Positions 53,174-60,800 of a stretch of 64,000 nucleotides of DNA are shown in pieces (within the stretch, counting starts at the first letter, position 1; each line of letters begins with the position of its first letter). The position numbers and the translations under genes are program-made. Source of the stretch: a bacterium. Lineage in GTDB: Bacteria; Desulfobacterota; Binatia; HRBIN30; CADEER01. The notes beneath the pieces are model-generated. The model ran no database searches. It was not told where the DNA came from and saw nothing but the letters and a program-made list of their open reading frames with translations. Where the stretch lies: NCBI GenBank assembly GCA_019637795.1, contig JAHBUY010000002.1:248001-312000 (forward strand), read 5' to 3'.

Positions 53174-54381
53174 GACGCGATCCAGTGCGCCACGGGACGC
53201 GCGAGGAACTCCTCGAGCGCGATGCCATCGCCGCCGACCAGCAGCGTGCGCTTCGGTCCGAACGCGTCGGTGAAGGCGGCCATGCCGGCCGGAATTTCGC
53301 GCGCGCGGCCGCTCCTGACCTCGATGGCGGCGAGCCGGCGCCCCGACTTCACGACGAAGTCCACTTCGCGGTTGCGCTCGCGCCAGTAGTAGAGCGCGCA
53401 GTCGCCGGCCGCGGCGGCGTTGGCGAGATGCGCGCCGACGGCCGACTCGGCGAGCCGCCCCCGGAACTCGCGATCGCCGCGGGCCTCGTCGAAGGAGAGC
53501 CCGCTCGCGGCGCTGAGCAGCGCCGTGTTCAGCACCTGGAGTTTGGGACTCGAGCCGCGGCTGCGGGCGGCATCGCCGGCGACTTTCTGCAGGCCGACGA
53601 CCAGTCCCGCGCCCGCGAGCAGATCGAGATAGTGCGCGAGCGTCGTCGTATTGCCGGCGTCGTGGAGCTGCCCCAGCATCTTCGTGTACGACAGGATCTG
53701 TCCCGAATAGCGGCAGGCGAGATCGAACAGCCGCCGCAGCAGCGCCGGCTTGTCCACGCGCGTGAGGAGCAGCACGTCGCGCGAGACCGAGGTTTCGATC
53801 AGGCTGTCGGCGATGTAGCGACGCCAGCGCTCCGGCTCGCCGATCAGCGGCGCCGCGCCCGGATAGCCGCCGAAGTACAGGAACTCATCCAGCCCGAAGC
53901 CGAACGCCGCGCGCATCTCGGCAAACGACCAGTGCGGCAGGTGCAGCAGCTCGAAGCGGCCCGCCAGGCTCTCGCTCATGCCGCGCGCGATCAGCAGCGG
54001 CGCCGATCCCAGGAGCACCGCCTTGAGCGGCACGCGCCGGCGCGTGTCCTCGTCCCACAGGCGCTTCACCGTCTCGGACCAGCCGGGGATTTTCTGGATC
54101 TCGTCGAGCACGAGCACCGCACCGGTCTTGCCGGCCCCGCCGGCGGTGAGGCGCGCCGCCTCCCATTGCTGCGCGATCCACTCCGCCCCGCGCAGCGTCG
54201 GCTCGTCGGCGCTGGCGTAACGCACCTCGGCGGCGAGGTCCTCGGCGACCTGCTGGACCAGCGTGGACTTGCCCACCTGCCGCGGCCCGGCCACGACCTG
54301 GATGTGGCGCCGCGGCCCGGCGAGCCGACGGGCCAGCTCCGCCGCCTGGGGCCGGCGGTAGGGAGAACCGGAGGTGCTCAC
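53170..54381 (-). CDS. AAA ATPase with DUF4143 domain
   Basis: 403 residues from GTG 54381. Walker A is [13 protein letters not shown], Walker [17 protein letters not shown], and the sensor segment [12 protein letters not shown] follows. The C-terminal DUF4143 part contains a PD-(D/E)XK nuclease-like pattern ([20 protein letters not shown]). It looks complete, unlike its restriction neighbours. Such ATPases are common accessory genes in defence and toxin-antitoxin islands; their precise role is unsettled. A perfect inverted repeat sits immediately before the start codon, suggesting autoregulation. Confidence 0.85.
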   Translation of the reverse strand: MSTSGSPYRRPQAAELARRLAGPRRHIQVVAGPRQVGKSTLVQQVAEDLAAEVRYASADEPTLRGAEWIAQQWEAARLTAGGAGKTGAVLVLDEIQKIPGWSETVKRLWDEDTRRRVPLKAVLLGSAPLLIARGMSESLAGRFELLHLPHWSFAEMRAAFGFGLDEFLYFGGYPGAAPLIGEPERWRRYIADSLIETSVSRDVLLLTRVDKPALLRRLFDLACRYSGQILSYTKMLGQLHDAGNTTTLAHYLDLLAGAGLVVGLQKVAGDAARSRGSSPKLQVLNTALLSAASGLSFDEARGDREFRGRLAESAVGAHLANAAAAGDCALYYWRERNREVDFVVKSGRRLAAIEVRSGRAREIPAGMAAFTDAFGPKRTLLVGGDGIALEEFLARPVAHWIAS

Positions 54382-54383
54382 GA

Positions 54384-54405
54384 CACTGAGTATTTTTACT
54401 CAGTG
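54384..54405 (-). promoter_or_regulatory. Perfect inverted repeat abutting the DUF4143 start codon
   Basis: CACTGAGTA - TTTT - TACTCAGTG, a 9 bp perfect palindromic arm pair, 2 bp upstream of GTG 54381. A dimeric regulator site overlapping the promoter or a very short leader is likely. A transcription terminator is less likely, because the T-run lies in the loop. Confidence 0.6.
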
Positions 54406-54507
54406 ACCTGAGTCGCGCAAGGACGCGACGTACTTGAGGAAGACGAGGCCGAGGACGACGTCCTTGTACTCGGCGGCGTCCATCGAGCCGCGTAGCGCGT
54501 CGGCCAT
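54400..54507 (-). pseudogene. Type I restriction methyltransferase (hsdM) N-terminal fragment
   Basis: A 35-codon reverse frame reads [20 protein letters not shown] then LKYVASLRD, and stops at 54400. This matches the very conserved start of HsdM (LRGNMDAAEYKxVVLGLIFLKYxSD). The remaining about 450 residues and any HsdS gene are absent, so modification activity is lost. Confidence 0.75.
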
Positions 54508-54527
54508 CCTCGATACGACACAACACC

Positions 54528-54669
54528 TTCACCACGGAGGCACGGAGACACGGAGGGTGCAGCGTCGGAATGGCGGGTGGGTGCGAATGGTCATTGCTGA
54601 TGGCGTTGGGGATCTCGCCCCCACCCCTCTTGTCCAGGTTGCTCCGTGTCTCCGTGCCTCCGTGGTGAA
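54528..54669. repeat. 142 bp element with perfect 28 bp terminal inverted repeats
   Basis: The left arm 54528-54555 begins TTCACCACGGAGGCACGGAG. The right arm 54642-54669 is its exact reverse complement (ending CTCCGTGGTGAA). The arm itself is built of repeated CACGGAG units. The 86 bp interior shows no gene. It could be a MITE-like or REP-like element; similar CACGGAG repeats are scattered in many GC-rich genomes. It lies in the otherwise gene-free stretch 54508-54868. Confidence 0.75.
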
Positions 54670-54868
54670 ATGCCTTCGTCACTTCGAGGCTGACTACCGT
54701 TGTCGAGGCGTCGAGGCCAGGCGCGCTTCGCGATCCGCGCGCGTCGACCACCAGCCGCCCGTCCGCATCTCCGGCGCGCGGAAGACCGCGCAGGCGACAC
54801 CGGAGGCGCGAGCGGGGTGTTGCCGCGGCGCTTCGCCCGGGTCGTCGCGTGGATCTCGTCGCGGCGGT

Positions 54869-56713
54869 TCAAGGAAGCCCGAACGGGGCGATGAAGCCGA
54901 GGCCGGGGTCGGTGCGTTCGAGGCGCAGGATGGTGGTCGGGCCGCGGGTGACCAGGAGCTGGGCGTCGTCGAACGTCAGCCGGTCGCCACGCGCCAGGGC
55001 GCCGGCGAGCGCGGCCATCGCCGGCGCGGCAGGCGACGGCAGGAGGACGGAGTGGTAGTCGACCGCCCCGCCGGCGACGACGCGGCCGGCGAGCACGACC
55101 TGGTGGTCGTGGTCGAAGTAGAGAACGGGCCGCGCCAGCGCCGTCCGCAACTCGGCGACGAAATCCGGGTGCGCGCTGGCGAGCTCGGCGAGCGAGCGGC
55201 GCGCCCAGGTCAGGGCCGCCGCGCAGCGGTAGGAGCAGGGGTAGAACGGCACGATCATGGTGTGCAGGTTGTTCAGCTCCCACGGCCAGGGCGTCGCCGC
55301 GACGTCGTCGGCCACCGCGGTGCGGGCGAAGCTGTGGTAGCGGTTGGCGCTGTTGTTGGCGCGATCGTCCTGGTGGGCGAACGCCTCGACGCAGCACGGG
55401 GGATAGCCGACCAGCTCGCCCAGCTCGCGCAGCCCGGCGCTCGGATCGCCCTCCGCCTGCAGGTGGGCGGCGCGGCGGGCGAGCCGCGGATCGCGCGACA
55501 GGTAGAGCTCGACCATCGGCTCGCCGGCGTCGCGCTGGTCGCGCCAGCGATCCTGCGCCTCGACCTGGACGCGCCGTTCGCGGCGCTCGCTGTGCACGTC
55601 GCCGAACCACGCCAGCGTCGCCGCCTCCGCCGCCGGCGGCACGGTGAGGAAGGTCACCGGCTTGAGACCGGCGCGGAAGGCCCACAGCTCGAACGGCTCG
55701 CGCGGCGCGGCGAGGGCGAGCGGTTGGGGAACCGGACCATCGCCGGCCGGCAGCACGCCGCGCAGACCGAGGCGGGCCAGCAGGTCCGCCGGCCGGCGGG
55801 CGGCGATCGACGCCGACTGGCGCAGCGGCCGCGCCGCCGGCAGGTGCCGGCAGCGCAGCGCCGCCAGGCCGTCGCGCGCCAGGCGCAGCGCCGCGGCGGC
55901 CTCGGCCAGGCCGTCGCCGGGCGCGGCGCCGGGGATCAGTTGCGCCAGGGCGCGCAGCGGTCCCGCGGGCACGGCGCGCGGCGCGACCAGATGGCGCTCG
56001 CCGAGCCGCACCTGCTCGCGCTCGCGCTCCCAGGTCCACAGCACCGGCGCGTCGCCGGCCTCGACGCGCACCGCGCCGCGCTCGCCGCGGGGCGCGACCC
56101 GCAGGGCGATCGTCCACGCGCCGCCGCCGGCCGTCAGCTCGAGCGCGAGACCGGCGCCGGCGAAATGGGCGTGGCGCAGCGCGGCGCCGGGGCGCAGGGC
56201 GTTCACCAGGGCGAGGGCGTGGACGAGGCACTCGCCGAGATCGCCGTCCGCCGCCTCCGGCAGCCCGGCGGTCTCGACCGTCAGCCGGCCGCCGGCGGCG
56301 CGCGCCAGCAGCGCCGACACGGCGCGCAGGCCCGGCAGCGTCACCCAGCCATGGGCCACGCGCACGCCGGCGGCGGCCGGCACCGGGCCCAGGTCGCACA
56401 GCGCCTCGTGCAGGGGAGCCTGCACCACGGCAGCGCGGCCGAGGGCGGCGAGGCGGAGCGCCGCTTCCAGCCCGGCGCGCGGCGGCAGCGCGACCGCCGC
56501 GGCCGCCTCGGGGTGCGCGGCCAGCGCGTCGTCGAGCGTCGCGTGGCGGGGCAGATCCGGCGCCAGCGGCTCGCCGCGCGCCACGGTGGCGACCACCCGC
56601 AGACGGCGCGAGCGGCGCAGCGGCTCGAGCCACGCGCGGGCGCGGGCGCCGGCGCCGACCAGCAGCACCGGGCGCGGCGCGGCGGCGTCAGCGGAATCGA
56701 CCGGGTCTGCCAT
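54869..56713 (-). CDS. Degenerate Gfo/Idh-like domain fused to a DUF483-like domain
   Basis: 614 residues from ATG 56713 (MADPVDSADA); a GTG at 56767 would add 18 residues. The N-terminal half resembles Gfo/Idh/MocA oxidoreductases (VLLVGAGARARAWLEPL), but the catalytic EKP motif reads QAPLHE, so it is probably not an active dehydrogenase. From about residue 430 a second domain has GYPPCCVEAFAHQ (C440, C441), NRYHSFARTAV and VPFYPCSYRCAAAL (C493, C497), reminiscent of DUF483. The clustered Cys and His could bind metal or an iron-sulfur cluster. It is divergent from the radical SAM genes, sharing a 59 bp region. Confidence 0.78.
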   Translation of the reverse strand: MADPVDSADAAAPRPVLLVGAGARARAWLEPLRRSRRLRVVATVARGEPLAPDLPRHATLDDALAAHPEAAAAVALPPRAGLEAALRLAALGRAAVVQAPLHEALCDLGPVPAAAGVRVAHGWVTLPGLRAVSALLARAAGGRLTVETAGLPEAADGDLGECLVHALALVNALRPGAALRHAHFAGAGLALELTAGGGAWTIALRVAPRGERGAVRVEAGDAPVLWTWEREREQVRLGERHLVAPRAVPAGPLRALAQLIPGAAPGDGLAEAAAALRLARDGLAALRCRHLPAARPLRQSASIAARRPADLLARLGLRGVLPAGDGPVPQPLALAAPREPFELWAFRAGLKPVTFLTVPPAAEAATLAWFGDVHSERRERRVQVEAQDRWRDQRDAGEPMVELYLSRDPRLARRAAHLQAEGDPSAGLRELGELVGYPPCCVEAFAHQDDRANNSANRYHSFARTAVADDVAATPWPWELNNLHTMIVPFYPCSYRCAAALTWARRSLAELASAHPDFVAELRTALARPVLYFDHDHQVVLAGRVVAGGAVDYHSVLLPSPAAPAMAALAGALARGDRLTFDDAQLLVTRGPTTILRLERTDPGLGFIAPFGLP

Positions 56714-56772
56714 ACCGGCGGCGGCGAATTTGTCTGGGCATCGCGAATTCCATCCAGTATACGGCACTTTGC

Positions 56773-58629
56773 ATGTCGAATCAGCGGTGCGCGCCCGACC
56801 GCCCCGTCGCCATCCTCAGCTTCCACAGCCACAGCGATCGCTCCTTTCTCGACGACCGCGAGCTGGCGCTGCTGTCGGGCACGCTGCGCGAGCACGCGAT
56901 CGACAACGACCTGATCGTCGTCGCGATCACCCCCGAGATGGAGGCCGAGGACCGCGAGCTCGAGCCGCGCCTCGTCGACGCGCTCGCGGCCTACGACCCG
57001 ATCGTCTACGAGCGCGTCTGGAGCCCCCGCCTGGTCGAGCGCCTGCGCCGCCGCCTGCCGGGCAGGACCTTCATCGGCCTGCGCGGCGAGCACGAGCTGC
57101 TGCAGTCGGCGCCGGCCGACATCTTCTGCAACGGCGAACCGCGCCATCTGCTGGTGCCGCTGGTGCAGTGGCTGCGCGGCGAGCGCCCCAGCGCGCCCGC
57201 CCAGGTGCTGTTCCGCGGCAGCGACGGCGGCGACTGGCGCGCGCCCGCCGACGGCGTCGCCAGCGAGCCGCTGCCGCTGCGCTACGCGCCGAACCTGCGG
57301 CCGCGGGTCATCAATCCCGAGCGCCTGCCGGCGCAGCGCACCTTCTCGGTGGTCGGCAACGTCGGCTGCCCGTTCCAGCTCGACGCCCGCGACAACCCGC
57401 TCTACGCCGGGGTCGCGATCCCCGAGCGCTTCGGGCGAGGCTGCGCCTTCTGCACCACCGGCAACTCCTACGAGCACCGCCCCAACGCCGAAACCGCGGC
57501 GTCGGTGTTCGAGCAGATTGCCTACATCCGCCGGCAGGCGCCGGAGATCACCCGCCTGGTGCTCAAGGACCAGAACCCGTTCGCCTACCTCACCGAGGTG
57601 ATCGAGCGCTGCGCCGCCGAGGGCGTGTCGGGCTTCACCGTCCTGCTCGAGACCCGCGCCGAGTGGTTCCTGCGCAACGCCGGGCGCTTCGATCGCGCCC
57701 TGGCGATCGCGCAGCGGATCGGCGTCCGCCTGGCGCCGTTCCTGGTCGGGATCGAGAACTTCTCGCAGCCGGAGCTCGACCGCTTCAACAAGGGCATCAC
57801 CGCCGACGTCAACATCCAGTTCCTCGAGACGCTGTGGCGCTGGCAGGAGACCTACGGCGAGGCGCTCGACCTGACGCACGCGGCCTTCGGCTTCATCCTC
57901 TTCTCGCCGTGGACGACGATGGCCGACCTGGCCACCAACCTGGCGGCGATCAGGCGCACCCGCTTCGACCGCCTGCGCGGCAGCCTCCTGCTGTCGCGGG
58001 CCCGCCTCTATCCGGACACGGCGCTCTACTACCTGGCCGAGCGCGACGGCCTGCTGGTCGCCGACTTCGCCTCCGAACGCGACAACGCCTCGCGCCGCTA
58101 CGGCTACTACCCGTCGCATCCGTGGCGCCACGCGCACGCCGACGTCGCCCACTTCGCCCGCCTCGCCACCGAGCTCGCCGAGCGCAACGGCAGCCGCGAC
58201 ATGGTGAGCCTGTTCGCGGTGCTGCTCGACGCCTTCGCCGCCGCCGGCGACGCCTGGCCGTCGCTGACCGCCGACGCCGTCTGGAGCCGCTACCAGCAGC
58301 CGCGCCAGAACGAGCGGCCGTCGCTGGCGCCGGCGAGCGACGCGCTGCGCCAGCGCTTCGCCCGCCTGGTGCGGCCGCTGGCGGTCGACGAGGTGTTCGC
58401 CGGCGGCTGGCGCTTCGGGCCGCTGCGCGCCCAGCCCGGGCGGGTCCAGGTGGCGCTCGAGCACGCGGTCGAGTCGCCGCTGCTGGTCGAGATCGTGCCG
58501 CACGGCCCGGGCGCCCGCTTCCAGCGCTCGCGCCACTACGACATCCGCGCCACCGGCAGCGACTTCACCGCCGCGCAGCGCCAGGCGTTGACCACCCTCT
58601 GCCAGGCGATCAGCGCCAACGATCGCTGA
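56773..58629 (+). CDS. Radical SAM protein with atypical CX24CX2C motif and B12-binding-like N-terminus
   Basis: 618 residues, ATG start. Residues about 10-150 look like a cobalamin-binding-type Rossmann region (VAILSFHSHSDRSFL). The radical SAM segment is unusual: C199 in NVGCPFQL, then C224 and C227 in RGCAFCTTG, i.e. CX24CX2C rather than CX3CX2C. Downstream, LVGIENFSQPELDRFNKGIT and AAFGFILFSPWTT follow the pattern of B12-dependent radical SAM enzymes. It should cleave SAM to start a radical reaction; the substrate is unknown. A clear intrinsic terminator follows. Confidence 0.83.
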   Translation: MSNQRCAPDRPVAILSFHSHSDRSFLDDRELALLSGTLREHAIDNDLIVVAITPEMEAEDRELEPRLVDALAAYDPIVYERVWSPRLVERLRRRLPGRTFIGLRGEHELLQSAPADIFCNGEPRHLLVPLVQWLRGERPSAPAQVLFRGSDGGDWRAPADGVASEPLPLRYAPNLRPRVINPERLPAQRTFSVVGNVGCPFQLDARDNPLYAGVAIPERFGRGCAFCTTGNSYEHRPNAETAASVFEQIAYIRRQAPEITRLVLKDQNPFAYLTEVIERCAAEGVSGFTVLLETRAEWFLRNAGRFDRALAIAQRIGVRLAPFLVGIENFSQPELDRFNKGITADVNIQFLETLWRWQETYGEALDLTHAAFGFILFSPWTTMADLATNLAAIRRTRFDRLRGSLLLSRARLYPDTALYYLAERDGLLVADFASERDNASRRYGYYPSHPWRHAHADVAHFARLATELAERNGSRDMVSLFAVLLDAFAAAGDAWPSLTADAVWSRYQQPRQNERPSLAPASDALRQRFARLVRPLAVDEVFAGGWRFGPLRAQPGRVQVALEHAVESPLLVEIVPHGPGARFQRSRHYDIRATGSDFTAAQRQALTTLCQAISANDR

Positions 58630-58682
58630 GCGCGGCGGGCGCCCCGGACCGGGCCCGGTCGGCACGCGTGCCGAACCGTGCA

Positions 58683-58706
58683 ACTGCGCTACGGCGCAGT
58701 ATTTTT
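58683..58706 (+). terminator. Intrinsic terminator
   Basis: ACTGCGC - TACG - GCGCAGT followed by ATTTTT: a 7 bp stem and T-run, 54 bp after the stop of the first radical SAM gene. It separates that gene from the next transcription unit. Confidence 0.75.
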
Positions 58707-58712
58707 CGTTGG

Positions 58713-58742
58713 TTGATAAAACGCGAAGGGCGGTTGTAGAGT
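58713..58742 (+). promoter_or_regulatory. Promoter of the twin radical SAM operon, probably leaderless
   Basis: TTGATA at 58713-58718 and TAGAGT at 58737-58742 with an 18 bp spacer. The GTG start at 58749 lies only 6 bases after the -10 box, so transcription would begin at or next to the start codon. No Shine-Dalgarno is present. Confidence 0.5.
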
Positions 58743-58748
58743 GCGCGC

Positions 58749-60746
58749 GTGAAAGAGGTCAAACTGACCGCCTTCCCGGACTCCCTGGAGTACCGGTTCC
58801 TCACCGCGCCGGGATCCCACGCGCACCCGGCGGCGCCGCTCGACGACGTGCTGGCCGACGCCCGCCGCGTCGACGCCGCGCGCGTCCAGCGGGTGACCAT
58901 CGCCGGCGGCTCGCCGCTGCGCCACCCGCGCTTCGTCGAGATGGTCAACGAATGCCGCGCCCTCGGCCTGAACGGCCTGGCGCTGGAGACCGACGCGGCG
59001 CCGTTGCAGCGGCGCGGCGTCTCGACGCTGCTGGCGCGGCTCGGATTCCGCGAGCTGTTCGTCGTCATGGGCGGCCTGCACGCGCCGGCGCACGAGGCGG
59101 TGCTGCGCGAGCGCGACACCCTGCCGGCGGCGCTCGAGGGACTGACCCGCGCCCTCACCCAGGCGCGCGCCGGCGGGCCGCGGGTCTACATCGTCGTGCC
59201 GCTCCTCCGCGCCAACCGCGACGACGTCGCGCCGCTGCTCGAATGGGCGATCGGCGTCGGCGGCCTGCAGGGCTTCCTGCTGGCGCTGCCCGAGATCGCG
59301 CGCGTGCCGGCGGCGCAGCGCGATCAGCTCCTCTCGTACTCGGCGCAGGCCGAGGTGGCGGCGCGCATCTTCCAGCGCTGCCACGCGAAGAAGATCGAGT
59401 ACGGCTTCTCCACCAAGCGCGGCATCCTGCCCTGCGCCAGCGGCGAGGCGCTGGAGCCCTTCGCCACCGTCTTCTACGACCGCTCGCAGTTCTTCCGCCA
59501 CGCGCCGCGGCCGCGGCGCGAGGCCGAGCTGGCGCGCATCGAGGCCTGCGCCGAGTGCTCGCTGAGCCACAGTTGCGACGGCGTCGAGATGCCGTACCTG
59601 GAGCACTTCGGCACCGCCGAGTTCCACGCCGTGCCGCTCGAGCGCTCGATGGGCTGGAAGCTGCGGCGCATCAATCGGCTCGAGGAGTTCGAGTATCGGA
59701 ACATCTCGCCGTTCACGAACGACTCGCCGGTCAATCCGCGCGGCCTGATCCGCATCAACGGCCACTGCAACATGTCGTGCGCCTTCTGCTTCGTCGACCG
59801 CACGGCGCCGGACTTCGACGTCGACCAGCTCGAGCAGGAGATCGCCGAGATGGCGCGCGGCGGCACCCGCCACCTGGTCATCTCCGGCGGCGAGCCGACC
59901 CTGCACAAGCGGCTGCCGGAGCTGATCCGCTTCGCGCGCGACCAGGGCGTGTTCGACGTCATCGAGATGCAGTCGAACGGCGTCAAGTGCGCCGACTTCG
60001 ACTACGCCAGGGAGCTGGTGGAGGCGGGCCTCAACAAGGTCACGTTCTCGCTCCACAGCGTCGACCCGGAGCACTCCGACGCCATCACCCGGCTGCCGCA
60101 CGCCTTCGGCCGCACCATCCAGGCGATCCACAACTTCCGCCAGCTCGGGGTGCTGACGCAGATCGCCCACGTGCTCACCAAGGCGAACTACCGCGAGCTG
60201 CCGGACACGGTGCGCTACCTGCGGCGCGAGTTCCCGGCCGAGAGCGGCCACCTCAGCATCTGCCTGGCGATCGCCCAGGGCATCAGCGACCTGGTCTTCC
60301 AGTGGGTGATCCCGACCTTCAGCGAGATCAAGCCGTACGTCGCCGACGCGCTCGACTACTGCCTCGAGCACGACGTCGGCTTCGGCGGCATGATCGGCCA
60401 GGGCGGCTATCCGCCCTGCATGCTCGACGGCGAGCTCCGCTACTACCGCGGCGTGCTCGACAAGGTGTTCCGCAGCAGCGACTCCTCCGACCAGTTCTAC
60501 AAGTCGGAGAAGTGCAAGGAGTGCAGCTTCGACGCCTTCTGTCTCGGTCCGCGTCGCTCGTACGTCGAGCACTACGGCGAGGACGAGATCCGCCCCTTCC
60601 GCGTCGACCTCGATCAGTTGCCGGTCGCGCCGGCCGGGGCGCGGGTCGACTACTCCGCCGAGGCGGCTTCGCTCAGCCTGGCCGGCGCCGTGGCGCCGGC
60701 GCCGACCGCCGCGCCGTCGCATGGCCCGCTGCCGATCCTCAAGTAG
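58749..60746 (+). CDS. Tandem radical SAM protein: degenerate unit 1 plus active-type unit 2
   Basis: 665 residues from GTG 58749. Unit 1 (about 1-300) keeps the layout of a radical SAM barrel (TIAGGSPLRHPRF in place of a GGEP strand) but has no CX3CX2C. It ends in C267, C270, C276 (CX2CX5CXG). Unit 2 (about 325-640) has C340, C344, C347 (GHCNMSCAFCFV), GGEP at 380-383 and ends with C589, C592, C598 followed by GPRRSYVEHYG. The C-terminal three-Cys motif resembles auxiliary-cluster motifs of SPASM-like enzymes but is shorter. A proline/alanine-rich tail follows. It is 54 bp before the next gene, so they are likely co-transcribed. Confidence 0.85.
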   Translation: MKEVKLTAFPDSLEYRFLTAPGSHAHPAAPLDDVLADARRVDAARVQRVTIAGGSPLRHPRFVEMVNECRALGLNGLALETDAAPLQRRGVSTLLARLGFRELFVVMGGLHAPAHEAVLRERDTLPAALEGLTRALTQARAGGPRVYIVVPLLRANRDDVAPLLEWAIGVGGLQGFLLALPEIARVPAAQRDQLLSYSAQAEVAARIFQRCHAKKIEYGFSTKRGILPCASGEALEPFATVFYDRSQFFRHAPRPRREAELARIEACAECSLSHSCDGVEMPYLEHFGTAEFHAVPLERSMGWKLRRINRLEEFEYRNISPFTNDSPVNPRGLIRINGHCNMSCAFCFVDRTAPDFDVDQLEQEIAEMARGGTRHLVISGGEPTLHKRLPELIRFARDQGVFDVIEMQSNGVKCADFDYARELVEAGLNKVTFSLHSVDPEHSDAITRLPHAFGRTIQAIHNFRQLGVLTQIAHVLTKANYRELPDTVRYLRREFPAESGHLSICLAIAQGISDLVFQWVIPTFSEIKPYVADALDYCLEHDVGFGGMIGQGGYPPCMLDGELRYYRGVLDKVFRSSDSSDQFYKSEKCKECSFDAFCLGPRRSYVEHYGEDEIRPFRVDLDQLPVAPAGARVDYSAEAASLSLAGAVAPAPTAAPSHGPLPILK

Positions 60747-60800
60747 CGGGGCGCCGGCCGGCGCCCCGCGGGCGCGCCGGAGCGATCGGCGGCGCCCCGC

